Source: Woeseiaceae bacterium
GTDB taxonomy: Bacteria; Pseudomonadota; Gammaproteobacteria; Steroidobacterales; Woeseiaceae
Direction of reading: 5' to 3'
Length of the DNA: 57,295 nucleotides
Assembly: GCA_028277185.1 (NCBI GenBank)
Contig: JANQGQ010000042.1
Coordinates: forward strand, 1-57,295
In this document: positions 44,945-54,224 of the stretch, piece after piece
Numbering within the stretch: position 1 is the stretch's first letter
Layout of the letters: every line of letters starts with the position of its first letter
Position numbers and translations under genes: made by a program
The notes under the pieces: generated by a model
Database searches by the model: none
The model's input: only the letters and a program-made list of their open reading frames with translations
Told to the model about the DNA's origin: nothing

Positions 44945-44995
44945 AAGCGGTGTAGACCACTACGAAAACCGGAGTAGTAATCGTGGACACCGCTT
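44945..44995 (+). promoter_or_regulatory. Long hairpin between fecR-like gene and receptor gene
   Basis: AAGCGGTGT (44945-44953) pairs with ACACCGCTT (44987-44995), and inside it CCAC pairs with GTGG and TAC with GTA, giving a 51-base imperfect stem. It fills most of the 83-bp gap before the receptor ATG and has no T-run, so a processing, stability or translation-control role is more likely than termination. Confidence 0.5.
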
Positions 44996-45024
44996 AGTCA
45001 ACACGCATTGGTCGGTGGGGGAAA

Positions 45025-48000
45025 ATGAGAGTTGATTTGTCTATCCAGCAGGCGCAGCTACTGCGTCTTGTTGGGGGTGGCCGATGCATAGTTCGATTGG
45101 TCGTAATTCTGATCTGCTGGGTGCTTTCATCCACAGCATCGGTTGCGTCTGAGTCTGATTTAGTACGTTTCGATATACCTCAGCAAAGAGCGGACGTTTC
45201 GCTCACACAGTTTGCTGAACAAGCCGGTATTACGTTGATCTTCGCCTACGATTTGGCTCGTGGCAAAACAACAAATCGGCTGGTCGGGAGCCATGAACCG
45301 CGGGAAGCAGTTGCTTTGCTTCTCGAGGGCACGGGTCTGAGACCAACGTTCAGCGATGACGGCTTTATCAATATTACAGCCGACGTTCAGTCACACGCTG
45401 AGGGGGATCAGATGGAACCGAAGAAAAAGAAGGGGTTGCTGGGTTTGCTGGGCGCCGTTTTCCTGGCGTCGCCAGCCGCAGCGCAGGACCCGGAAGCTCT
45501 CGAAGAGATCGTCGTTACCGGTTACAAGGCCAGTATCGAGGACGCCTTGAATCAAAAGCGGTATGACACTCGAGTGATCGATGCGATATCCGCGAAAGAT
45601 ATCGGCGACTTTCCCGATGAGAATATCGCCGAGTCGATCCAACGGATACCGGGCGTGCAAATTGAGCGATCACGGGGTCGCGGTGCGCTAATCAGCCTTC
45701 GTGGGCTCGGTCCCGAGTTCACCAACACGACGTTAAACGGCCAGTCGTTCGCCAGCGCACAATTCAATTCGGGATTCCGGTTCGACATCATTCAGTCAGA
45801 GCTGGCATCGGCTGTCCAGGTGATCAAGAGCCCGTCGGCGGACCTGCAGGAAGGTGGGCTCTCCGGTACTGTCAACATCGATACCGCAAGGCCGTTGTCT
45901 TTCGATAGCCGCCGAGTTCTCGCGAACATCGAATCCTCTTATGTGGACGATCGAAATTCGACGTCAATAGGCGGCAATTTCACGTACATCGACCAGTTCA
46001 ACGATGACAAGGTAGGCGCGCTGCTCAATGTTGCTTACCAGGAATTCGACACGCGCTTCGATCTCATGTTTAGCCAGCGATTCAGTGACGTCGATCAGGA
46101 TGGCGATGGAAACTTCGATGTCATTGACGGAATTCCCGTGGAACGCACCGACAGACCGCGCCTCCGTCGAGAGGACGGAACGACCGAAAGGCTGTTGATA
46201 AACGGTGCACTTCAGTTTCGGCCTGCTGACCGCCACGAAATCAATCTGACGGCCGTTGCGGCACTGGACGACAAGACCCTGAACTTTCAGCAGTTGGTCC
46301 CGTTGTTCAGCGGTGGCAATCCCAGTCCGACGGTCACGATTCTCGGGCTTACCGGGCCAACCGCTACTCAGATTCTCGCGGAAAATATTCGCGTAGAAGC
46401 CAACCACACACTACAAACCGAGGACAGGACCAGCACAGCGTTCACGACGGATTGGGATTGGTCGATCAACGATGACTGGCACTTGAACAGCATCGCGCAC
46501 TACACGGCTGGGAAAATCGACATTGTCGAGCGTGCTTTCGTGTTGGGTATTCGGAGCGATCTCGAGGTCGACTATTCCGACGTTGATAACCCGATTCTCA
46601 TCTCGAGCGGCTTGAATCCGGTCTCGGACCCGAATTCCTGGGCGCCCGAAAACCTTTTCCGCAACGATATCGACGGAAAAGTGCAGAGTTTTGAGACCGA
46701 CGAACTGAGCCTTCAGCTCGATCTCGAGCGCAGCTTTTCGGACTCCGGATTTTTCCGCGCGTTCAAAACCGGTCTGTCCTATCGTGCTCAGACATTGGAT
46801 ACGACGAATACGCGGTTTGCGCGCCGTTTCCGGCCCGGTGACTCGGATGGAAACGGAGTCGATGACATTCTTGACGCTCCGTTTCCGACGGTCGCCGAGT
46901 CCAATGTCGTGGTTAGCGGCTGGTCAGGAGGAGAGTTTCCCGGTCTGGGCCTCAACTATGTGCTGCCGGACGCATCAGCTTCGCTCGAGGCCTTTCTAAA
47001 CTCTCCATTCGAGTTCGAGCCGAACTTCCAACCGCAGAGTTTCTTTGAAATCGAGCGGGATATTCTTTCAGCATACGGCATGCTCGAGTTCGGGACTGAG
47101 CGTTTGCGCGGCAATATCGGGCTGCGATACACGGACACATCTCGCAAGGTCGATACGGTCGACTTCGACTCTGGACTTTCGGTCGAGTTTGGTGCCGCCA
47201 ATATCATTACCACCGATGGCGTACCGTCATCGAACAGTTTTGACTATGACGATGTACTGCCCAGCCTCAATCTTGCGTTCGATGTGACGGACGACATCGT
47301 TTTGCGAGCCGCGGCAGGCAGTGTGCTCGTGCGTCCGGTGATCGGATCGACGGCAAGTTTTAGCCGGTCGTTCCAGGCCGTTGACGATGGAACAGATGTC
47401 ATCGTGACGGTGAACGAAGGCTCGGCCAGGCTTCCGGCGTTGACGGCGGACCAGTTCGACCTAAGTGCGGAATGGTATTTCGGACCGGCCAGTGCGATTT
47501 CAATTGGCTATTTTTACAAGGACGTTTCCAATCAAACCGTGAGCGAACTCGTTTGTCCGGAAGACTTCACGCTGGCGGACGTCTCGGTAACAGACGGCGA
47601 GTGTCGAGGTACCGACGGCAATATCTGGAATATCTTCCGTACGAGAGTCTTCGATGGATCCGTTATTCTCGACGGTTTCGAGGTTGCCTACACGCAGGCC
47701 TTCGATTTCCTGCCGAGGCCGTTTGACGGATTGGGCGTCACGGCAAACTACACGACCTTGAATGCCGACAATCCCAACGAGGATCAGCCGCTTCTGGGCA
47801 GCAGCGACGAGACGTTGAACGTCATTGTCTATTATGAAAAGGGCAACTTCTCCGGGCGAATCGCGCTGAATCGTCGCAGCGACTACATCAAGAACGACGG
47901 GTTCATCTACGGCCGCAACTTCAATGCCAGCTCACAAGAGTTCCCGAATCCGGGAGGATTGCTCGAAGCGCGCAATCAAATCGATTTCTCGGCGTCTTAC

Positions 48001-48147
48001 GAGTTCAACGACAACTGGAAAGTGTCGGTCGAGGGCATCAATGTCAACAATGACTTTGAGCATGCGACTCGATTTCATCCAGGCAGGCTGCAGTCTGTAG
48101 CGACCTTCGGATCGACCTACTTTTTCCGGGTTCGCTACGCACTCTAG
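45025..48147 (+). CDS. STN-domain TonB-dependent glycan receptor with internal second signal peptide
   Basis: A 1040-residue outer-membrane receptor of the Xanthomonas-Caulobacter (TIGR01782-like) group. Residues 1-44 are a signal peptide (VRLVVILICWVLSSTASVA), 45-120 an STN domain that signals to FecR, then, unusually, residues 130-155 read as a second complete signal peptide (MEPKKKKGLLGLLGAVFLAS, then PAAAQ). The TonB box EEIVVTGYK starts near 160; the plug has ISAKDIGDFPDENIAES and RGLGPEFTNTTLNGQSF; the barrel ends in FRVRYAL. GGTGGGGG precedes the ATG. It is expected to import oligosaccharides for the mannosidase locus. The fusion-like N-terminus is odd and treated as a finding. Confidence 0.9.
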   Translation: MRVDLSIQQAQLLRLVGGGRCIVRLVVILICWVLSSTASVASESDLVRFDIPQQRADVSLTQFAEQAGITLIFAYDLARGKTTNRLVGSHEPREAVALLLEGTGLRPTFSDDGFINITADVQSHAEGDQMEPKKKKGLLGLLGAVFLASPAAAQDPEALEEIVVTGYKASIEDALNQKRYDTRVIDAISAKDIGDFPDENIAESIQRIPGVQIERSRGRGALISLRGLGPEFTNTTLNGQSFASAQFNSGFRFDIIQSELASAVQVIKSPSADLQEGGLSGTVNIDTARPLSFDSRRVLANIESSYVDDRNSTSIGGNFTYIDQFNDDKVGALLNVAYQEFDTRFDLMFSQRFSDVDQDGDGNFDVIDGIPVERTDRPRLRREDGTTERLLINGALQFRPADRHEINLTAVAALDDKTLNFQQLVPLFSGGNPSPTVTILGLTGPTATQILAENIRVEANHTLQTEDRTSTAFTTDWDWSINDDWHLNSIAHYTAGKIDIVERAFVLGIRSDLEVDYSDVDNPILISSGLNPVSDPNSWAPENLFRNDIDGKVQSFETDELSLQLDLERSFSDSGFFRAFKTGLSYRAQTLDTTNTRFARRFRPGDSDGNGVDDILDAPFPTVAESNVVVSGWSGGEFPGLGLNYVLPDASASLEAFLNSPFEFEPNFQPQSFFEIERDILSAYGMLEFGTERLRGNIGLRYTDTSRKVDTVDFDSGLSVEFGAANIITTDGVPSSNSFDYDDVLPSLNLAFDVTDDIVLRAAAGSVLVRPVIGSTASFSRSFQAVDDGTDVIVTVNEGSARLPALTADQFDLSAEWYFGPASAISIGYFYKDVSNQTVSELVCPEDFTLADVSVTDGECRGTDGNIWNIFRTRVFDGSVILDGFEVAYTQAFDFLPRPFDGLGVTANYTTLNADNPNEDQPLLGSSDETLNVIVYYEKGNFSGRIALNRRSDYIKNDGFIYGRNFNASSQEFPNPGGLLEARNQIDFSASYEFNDNWKVSVEGINVNNDFEHATRFHPGRLQSVATFGSTYFFRVRYAL
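45401..45414 (+). promoter_or_regulatory. Strong internal ribosome binding site and ATG inside the receptor gene
   Basis: GAGGGGG ends five bases before an in-frame ATG at 45412 (codon 130), exactly where a second signal peptide begins. The spacing and strength exceed those of most true starts in the window. Initiation here would give a 911-residue receptor without the STN domain. Confidence 0.55.
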
Positions 48148-48197
48148 CACCGTCCCCCCTAAGCGCCGTTGGGATCGTTACAACAGTGCTTAATCCC

Positions 48198-48233
48198 GAG
48201 ATGTACACGGCGCGCGAGCGCTGTGTACATCTC
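48198..48233 (+). terminator. Strong hairpin between receptor and GH92 genes
   Basis: A 16-pair stem (48198-48213 with 48218-48233, one G-U pair) closes on the tetraloop GCGA, a GNRA loop. It is followed by TCTTTCTCC, pyrimidine-rich but not a clean T-run. It may terminate part of the transcript or protect and process the mRNA, keeping the receptor more abundant than the enzymes downstream. Confidence 0.65.
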
Positions 48234-48267
48234 TCTTTCTCCTCTCGGTGAACTTAGCGGTAATCAC

Positions 48268-50628
48268 ATGGCGCGGATTCGCAAACACCTGATCTTCCTT
48301 TGTTTCCTGGCGTGTTGTGGCTGCGCCAGTGCTGAACCAGACAGGCCCGTCGACCTGGTGTATCCGCATCTCGATACGGCCAACTCCCGATGGTTTTATT
48401 TCGACTCCGCGTCTCTGCCATTCGGAATGGTCAATCTGTCACCGGACACGGAAGTCGCAGGTGCCTGGGGAAGTGGATATCGCTACAACACAACCGAGGT
48501 CAAAGGGCTGAGTCATGTGCATGCGTGGCAGCTGTCTGGCGTGTCGGTGCTACCGGTTAGTTCGGACGAGAATCCAATCCGGCTGAAGGACGATTACTAC
48601 TCATCGTTTTCGCACGATGACGAGATCGTTGCGCCCGGATACCATCGCTTGGTGCTCGATCGCTATGGCATTGAGGTCGAACTCACGGCGACAACGCGGG
48701 TTGGGTTTCATCGCTACCAGTATCCGAAGTCTGGAGGGCGACAGATACTGCTGAACCTCGGCGGCCCGCTTGGCCCATCGAAGATCGTCCGCGGGCGCGC
48801 CGAGCGGATAGATGCCCGCACGGTTAGCGGCTATGTCGAAAATGGCGCAACCATGCGTCGTCCCAAGAGCACGCGGATCTACTTTTACCTGGTCGTCGAC
48901 ACGGATATCGCAAACTGGTCGGGCTGGCTCGGTGAGCGTATCGCAAGCGACGAGCTTATCGAGGGCAGTAACGCTGGTGTCGTCCTCGACTTTGGGCGAA
49001 CCGCGGACAACAGCATGATACAAATGAAAGTCGCCCTGTCCTACGTCAGTACGGAGAAAGCCCGGCGCAACCTCGAGGCGGAGCTGCCGGAGTGGGGTTT
49101 CGAGTCAGTACGAATACAGGCGGGCGAGATCTGGAACCAGGAACTGTCAAAGGTCGTTGTCGCCGGAGGAACTGAGAAACAACGCGCTCGCTTCTATACC
49201 GATCTCTGGCATGCGCTGCAGGGCCGGCGAATCGTATCGGACGTCGATGGAAGTTACATGGACGCGACCGGATCCACCCAACGAATCAGGCAAGCGGAGC
49301 TGTTGCCGTCAGGCCAGCCGGCGAATCATCACTACAACTCCGATTCCTTCTGGGGTGCGCAGTGGAATATCCAGACCCTATGGCCGCTGGTGTATCCGGA
49401 GCGAACGTCCGATTTCATCAAGTCGTTCCTGAACTACTATCGGGATGGCGGGCTGTTTCCCAGGGGACCCTCCGGCGGCAACTACACGTACGTAATGGTC
49501 GGAGCACAGACAACACCGTTCGTCGTCAGCGCTTATCAGAAAGGGATACGAGACTTCGACGTCGAATTGGCGTACGAGGCCGTTCGAAAGAACCACATGC
49601 CGGGTGGAATCATGGAGCGAGCCGGCTACGAGCATATACCGACCGGTGGGGGAGGGCTTTCCGACTACCGGACGAAAGGGTATGTCGCATACCCCCCGAG
49701 ATTGGGAACGATGGGGCTGCATCGACAGGGTGCCGGGATGACGCTCGAGTACGCGTACCAGGATTGGGCGTTGTCGAGGTTCGCCGGGAGTCTCGGAAAA
49801 GTCGACGACGAAGAGGAGTTCCGGCGCCGCTCCGGGAACTGGCTCAACGTCTTCGATCCCGATACCGGTTTCGCGCGCCCGAAGAACGCCAAGGGTGAGT
49901 GGATTCAACCGTTTGATCCGTATGCCGACGAAATTGGTTTCGTAGAGTCCAATGCCGCGCAGGCGACCTGGTATGTGCCGCACGACGTCCGGGGCCTGGC
50001 GAAGGCAATGGGAGGCTGCGATGTCGCGGCCGGGAGGCTGAACGACGCTTTTTCGGAAGCCGCTGAGCTCGGATTCACGTCCGGAACCTCACATGCTCAG
50101 GAGGCCAATCCGGAGTTTCAGCGGATCCCGATCAACTACGGCAATCAACCCAGTATCCAGACGGCGTTCATGTTCAACGAACTTGGTACACCCTGGCTGA
50201 CCCAATACTGGTCGAGAGAGGTCGTGGAAGCCGTTTATTCCGGCCTGTCACCGGAAACGGGATACAACGGCGATGAAGACCAGGGGCTCATGGGCGCAAC
50301 GGCGGTCCTGATGAAGATCGGCCTGTTCCAGGTCGACGGTGGTGTTTCCGCCGATCCGGTTTACCAGATCGGCAGTCCGATCTTCGATCGAATCGAGCTG
50401 ACCCTGAGTCCGGGGTACTTTGAAGGTGACAAATTCGTCATCCGGACCATCGACAACTCGCCAGAGAATCGCTATCTCCACCGGGTTCAGCTGAACGGCA
50501 AAGATATCGACCGCGTCTATCTTCGGCATTCGGAAATTGTTAGCGGAGGTGAATTGACTCTGTTCATGTCGGATGAGCCCAACAAAGCGCTGGGCGGTGC
50601 TGATTCCGCACCTGACGACTGTCTGTAG
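48268..50628 (+). CDS. GH92 exo-alpha-mannosidase lipoprotein
   Basis: A 786-residue glycoside hydrolase of family 92, calcium-dependent exo-alpha-mannosidases that invert configuration. The start at 48268 gives a lipoprotein signal (LIFLCFLACCGC); the frame is open upstream into the hairpin and that part is rejected. Family blocks: PFGMVNLSPDTE, GLSHVHAWQLSG, HYNSDSFWGAQWNIQTLWPL around residue 350, GLFPRGPSGGNYTYVMVGAQ and ETGYNGDEDQGLMGATAVL near residue 675, the last covering the catalytic acidic residues. It trims terminal mannose from N-glycans or mannans. As a lipoprotein it acts in the periplasm or at the surface, next to its receptor. Confidence 0.9.
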   Translation: MARIRKHLIFLCFLACCGCASAEPDRPVDLVYPHLDTANSRWFYFDSASLPFGMVNLSPDTEVAGAWGSGYRYNTTEVKGLSHVHAWQLSGVSVLPVSSDENPIRLKDDYYSSFSHDDEIVAPGYHRLVLDRYGIEVELTATTRVGFHRYQYPKSGGRQILLNLGGPLGPSKIVRGRAERIDARTVSGYVENGATMRRPKSTRIYFYLVVDTDIANWSGWLGERIASDELIEGSNAGVVLDFGRTADNSMIQMKVALSYVSTEKARRNLEAELPEWGFESVRIQAGEIWNQELSKVVVAGGTEKQRARFYTDLWHALQGRRIVSDVDGSYMDATGSTQRIRQAELLPSGQPANHHYNSDSFWGAQWNIQTLWPLVYPERTSDFIKSFLNYYRDGGLFPRGPSGGNYTYVMVGAQTTPFVVSAYQKGIRDFDVELAYEAVRKNHMPGGIMERAGYEHIPTGGGGLSDYRTKGYVAYPPRLGTMGLHRQGAGMTLEYAYQDWALSRFAGSLGKVDDEEEFRRRSGNWLNVFDPDTGFARPKNAKGEWIQPFDPYADEIGFVESNAAQATWYVPHDVRGLAKAMGGCDVAAGRLNDAFSEAAELGFTSGTSHAQEANPEFQRIPINYGNQPSIQTAFMFNELGTPWLTQYWSREVVEAVYSGLSPETGYNGDEDQGLMGATAVLMKIGLFQVDGGVSADPVYQIGSPIFDRIELTLSPGYFEGDKFVIRTIDNSPENRYLHRVQLNGKDIDRVYLRHSEIVSGGELTLFMSDEPNKALGGADSAPDDCL

Positions 50629-50639
50629 AGGGCCGGACC

Positions 50640-51893
50640 TTGGAGAGAGTCAACGAAGACCGGACGACGGAAAGTCTGCCCAATCAGGAGCTAGCCGACG
50701 AAACCTACACTTTCGCGTTGTCGGCGATGACGACCCTGTTTTTCATCTGGGGTTTCCTGACAGCGCTCAATGATATTCTGATTCCGCACCTCAAGAGTGA
50801 GTTTGACCTGAGCTATACCCAGGCAATGCTGATTCAGTTCTGCTTTTTCGGGGCGTACTTCATCGTGTCTCCCTTTGCCGGGAAACTCGTGGAACGAATC
50901 GGCTATCGATGTGGCGTGGTCGCCGGCCTGCTGGTCATGGCGGTAGGTTGTCTGCTGTTCTATCCGGCGGCGGAAATAGCGATTTATGCCATGTTCCTCT
51001 TCGCGTTGTTCGTCCTGGCGGGCGGTATCACGATATTGCAGGTATCGGCCAACCCGTATGTTGCGGTGCTCGGTCCGGAACGTACCGCAGCCAGTCGTCT
51101 CAATCTGTCGCAGGCCATCAATTCCCTCGGCCACACGCTTGCGCCCCTGTTTGGCGCATCCCTGATTCTTGCAGGTGCTGTTGGCGCACAGGCGGTCCAG
51201 CTTCCATACATGTTGTTGGCTGGCGTAATGATCCTTGTCGCCGTCACATTCTTCTTTTTGAAGCTTCCCGTCATCCGCAGTGTGGAAGACGCCGAGCAAG
51301 CTGCAACCACGGACGACAGCGTTTGGAAGCACAAGCCACTGGTATACGGTGTCGTGGCCATTTTTCTCTACGTGGGCGCGGAAGTCTCGATCGGCGGATT
51401 CCTCGTGAACTTCTTCGCGATGCGCGAGATCGGAGGCCTGAACGAAGAGGTTGCCGGTCGAATGGTCTCCTATTACTGGGGCGCCGCAATGGTCGGAAGA
51501 TTCGTCGGCGCGGCGTTGATGAGGTACGTACGACCGCCAAGCATGCTGGCGTTCAACGGTCTCGCCGCGATTGTCTTGATAGTGGCTACGATGACAGCCG
51601 ACGGGTCGGTCGCAATGTGGTCAATTCTCGCCGTGGGATTCTTCAATTCCATCATGTTTCCGACGATCTTTACGCTGGCGATTCGAGGCCTGGGTCCACT
51701 GACCAGCGTGGGCTCCGGCTTGCTGTGCCAGGCCATTGTCGGCGGTGCCGTATTGCCGATGCTCCAGGGAGTCGCGGCCGACATCGTGGGTGTTCAGCTG
51801 AGCTTCGCGGTGCCTGCAGTGTGCTATTTCTACATCATCTGGTACGCGCTCCGAGGCTCGCGAACGGACCGTGAGCCCGCGTTCGCCACCTGA
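50640..51893 (+). CDS. FucP/GluP-family MFS sugar permease
   Basis: A 417-residue MFS transporter resembling L-fucose/glucose-galactose permeases: FFIWGFLTALNDILIPHLK in helix 1, then QVSANPYVAVLGPE and RLNLSQAINSLGHTLAP, the hallmark blocks of FucP. Twelve helices are predicted. The start is TTG at 50640, with AGGG about eight bases upstream, 11 bp after the GH92 stop. Position between the mannosidase and the sugar kinase indicates import of mannose (or another released hexose) through the inner membrane. Confidence 0.88.
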   Translation: MERVNEDRTTESLPNQELADETYTFALSAMTTLFFIWGFLTALNDILIPHLKSEFDLSYTQAMLIQFCFFGAYFIVSPFAGKLVERIGYRCGVVAGLLVMAVGCLLFYPAAEIAIYAMFLFALFVLAGGITILQVSANPYVAVLGPERTAASRLNLSQAINSLGHTLAPLFGASLILAGAVGAQAVQLPYMLLAGVMILVAVTFFFLKLPVIRSVEDAEQAATTDDSVWKHKPLVYGVVAIFLYVGAEVSIGGFLVNFFAMREIGGLNEEVAGRMVSYYWGAAMVGRFVGAALMRYVRPPSMLAFNGLAAIVLIVATMTADGSVAMWSILAVGFFNSIMFPTIFTLAIRGLGPLTSVGSGLLCQAIVGGAVLPMLQGVAADIVGVQLSFAVPAVCYFYIIWYALRGSRTDREPAFAT

Positions 51894-51901
51894 GCTGCCC
51901 G

Positions 51902-52900
51902 ATGAAACCCAGCCCAACGACGCCCGGCCCCAAGAGACGAGTAGTCTGTTTCGGCGAGGCGCTCGTCGATTTCCTGAATACGGGTCAGGAGCAGGTTGAA
52001 GGCCTGGTGCTGCAGGACTTCAGACGCTTCCCGGGCGGCGCGCCGGCAAACGCGGCGGTTGCCGTGGCAAAGCTGGGTGGCGACGCCTGGTTCGCCGGTC
52101 AGGTGGGCGCCGACGAGTTCGGTCGCTTCATTGAGAGTTCGCTGAAGCAGTACGGTGTGAACACGCGGTTTCTGAGTATCAATCCCATCGCCGATACCGC
52201 CCTGGCGTTTGTGTCCCTGGACGATGACGGCGAACGGTCTTTTACGTTTCGAAGAAGCGGAACGGCCGATCTCGTCTTCGGCGCCGACCAGATAGACGAC
52301 GGCTGGTTTGGAAGTGGAGACATATTCCACTTCTGCAGCAATACGCTGACCACGCCCGGAATAGCAAAGGTGACGGAGTCGGGCGTCACGCAAGCCCGAC
52401 AGCGTGGAAGCCTCGTCAGCTTCGACGTCAACCTGAGGCACAACCTCTGGCGATCAGGCAAGGCCGACAGGGAAACGGTCAATCGACTTCTGGTTGGGTG
52501 TGACATCGCCAAGTTGTCCCGCGATGAGCTTATGTTTCTAAGTGATCGACAGGCTTCCAGTTTCGTCCGACAGCTCCTCCATAAAGGCGTCGCGTTGGTG
52601 CTGGTTACGGATGGCGCGAACACAGTCCGTTACTATGGCGCCGACTATTCGGGGCGTGTCGAGCCCAGATCGGGCAACGTCGTCGATACGACGGCTGCCG
52701 GTGACGGTTTCACCGGAGCGATGCTATTCGGCCTGAGCCAGCTTGGAAACGCGCGGGCGATTCTCCCGGACGAAGAAGTGGTCGGCAAGCTCGCGAGATT
52801 TGCGACCGCGTGTGGCACCCACGTCGTGCGAACAGCCGGCGCATTTCCGTCTTTACCCGTATTCAGCGATGTCGCCAGGCATTGGGAGTTCTGTAAGTGA
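51902..52900 (+). CDS. PfkB-family sugar kinase, probable fructokinase
   Basis: A 332-residue ribokinase-fold kinase. PfkB signature 1 is FPGGAPANAAVAVAKLGGD (residues about 41-59) and signature 2 is DTTAAGDGFTGAM (Asp262 onward), with Asp268 as catalytic base; the usual GAGD reads AAGD here. It follows the permease by 8 bp and overlaps the isomerase gene. Given that neighbour makes fructose from mannose, fructose is the most likely substrate and fructose-6-phosphate the product; other ketoses or mannose cannot be excluded. Confidence 0.87.
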   Translation: MKPSPTTPGPKRRVVCFGEALVDFLNTGQEQVEGLVLQDFRRFPGGAPANAAVAVAKLGGDAWFAGQVGADEFGRFIESSLKQYGVNTRFLSINPIADTALAFVSLDDDGERSFTFRRSGTADLVFGADQIDDGWFGSGDIFHFCSNTLTTPGIAKVTESGVTQARQRGSLVSFDVNLRHNLWRSGKADRETVNRLLVGCDIAKLSRDELMFLSDRQASSFVRQLLHKGVALVLVTDGANTVRYYGADYSGRVEPRSGNVVDTTAAGDGFTGAMLFGLSQLGNARAILPDEEVVGKLARFATACGTHVVRTAGAFPSLPVFSDVARHWEFCK

Positions 52901-54111
52901 TGGCCTCTCGATTTCGAGATCCCTCGTTCCTCAAGAATCATATGAGAAGCCTGATGGACTTTTATGCACCCAATATCATCGATGAATCGGGTGGATATTT
53001 TCACAACTTCAGAGATGACGGGTCAGTCTTCGACGCCGGTGAACGGCACCTCGTCAGCAGTGGGCGGATGGTCTTCAACTTCTGTAAGGCTTTTGAGGTG
53101 TTCGGCGACGAGGTCTACAAGCAGCGTGCTGATCACGGACTCAAGTATCTGCGGGAGGTTCATTGGCAACCTGAAAGAGGCGGCTTCGCCTGGGTATTGC
53201 GCGACAACGTACCCGTGGACGAAACCAATCATTGCTACGGCCTTGCCTTTATGGTGCTCACTTTCGCCACGGCATTGAACGCCGGGTTCGTCGGCGCTCG
53301 GCGGGAGCTGGACCGCGTTTTCTCAATTATGGAAGAGCGACTCTGGCTGGAGGAGTTCGGCCTGTATGCCGACGAAGCCACCGCGGACTGGAGCGAGATG
53401 TCGGACTATCGTGGGCAGAACGCGAACATGCACGCCTGCGAAGCGATGCTGGCTGCCTATGAGGTAACGCGTGAAGCTCGCTACCTGGAGCGCGCATACG
53501 TGCTTACCCGAAAGTTTGTTATTGAGCTTGCGGATGCGGCGCACGGCCAGATCTGGGAGCACTACACGAAAGACCTGGAAATCGATTGGGAATACAACAA
53601 AAACGATCCCAGGAATCTGTACAGGCCTTGGGGTTTCCAACCTGGCCATCAAGCCGAGTGGGCCAAACTCCTTTTGACTCTGTATCGCTACATACCCGAA
53701 GAATGGATGGTCGAACGTGCAAGTCACCTGTTCGATCGTGCCTTAGACATCTGTTGGGACGACGAATATGGCGGGATCTTCTATGGGTACGCGCCGAACG
53801 GCCAGATTTGCGACGACGACAAATACTTCTGGGTCATAGCCGAGAGTTTCGCAGCTGCGGCCCTGCTGGCCGATGCGACGAGCGAATCGAAGTACTGGGA
53901 CTGGTACGACAGGATCTGGGGCTATGCCTGGTCGCACATGGTGGACCACAAGTATGGCGCCTGGTATCGCGTCTTGCGTCGGGACAACAGCAAATACAGT
54001 GATCGCAAATCCACTGCCGGCGGCAAGTGCGACTATCATACGTTCGGTGCTTGTCTGGAAGTCTACAAGCTGCTGACTTCGGAGAACCGAAAGGCCGGAC
54101 AAACACAATGA
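52897..54111 (+). CDS. AGE-family mannose isomerase / N-acylglucosamine 2-epimerase-like
   Basis: A 404-residue (alpha/alpha)6-barrel protein of the AGE superfamily, in which mannose isomerase, YihS and cellobiose epimerase are found. Catalytic His candidates stand in NMHACEAMLAAYE (about residue 179), GFQPGHQAEWAKLL (about 251) and CDYHTFGAC near 385; RHLVSSGRMVFNF matches the conserved Arg block. Start GTG 52897 overlaps the kinase stop by 4 bp (an ATG at 52900 is the alternative). In this locus conversion of mannose to fructose is the sensible role. Confidence 0.87.
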   Translation: MMASRFRDPSFLKNHMRSLMDFYAPNIIDESGGYFHNFRDDGSVFDAGERHLVSSGRMVFNFCKAFEVFGDEVYKQRADHGLKYLREVHWQPERGGFAWVLRDNVPVDETNHCYGLAFMVLTFATALNAGFVGARRELDRVFSIMEERLWLEEFGLYADEATADWSEMSDYRGQNANMHACEAMLAAYEVTREARYLERAYVLTRKFVIELADAAHGQIWEHYTKDLEIDWEYNKNDPRNLYRPWGFQPGHQAEWAKLLLTLYRYIPEEWMVERASHLFDRALDICWDDEYGGIFYGYAPNGQICDDDKYFWVIAESFAAAALLADATSESKYWDWYDRIWGYAWSHMVDHKYGAWYRVLRRDNSKYSDRKSTAGGKCDYHTFGACLEVYKLLTSENRKAGQTQ

Positions 54112-54224
54112 CGGCGAAGAGCCTGGTCGTGCCGTACACGGCCGATGAACACTCCGCGGCACTCGTGCTTTCTTGCATCGGAACCCCGGTGTTTCCTGTT
54201 TCTTCTGCTATTCCGGTTTGCTGA
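54108..54224 (+). CDS. 38-residue ORF coupled between isomerase and sulfatase genes (hypothetical)
   Basis: The ATG at 54108 overlaps the isomerase stop (ATGA), and its TGA (54222-54224) overlaps the sulfatase ATG (TGATG). It fills the gap exactly and would carry ribosomes from one gene to the next, which may be its purpose since the sulfatase has no good ribosome binding site. The peptide begins TAKSLVVPYTADEH, has two Cys (residues 23 and 38) and matches nothing I know. It could also be the remnant of a gene. Confidence 0.45.
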   Translation: MTAKSLVVPYTADEHSAALVLSCIGTPVFPVSSAIPVC

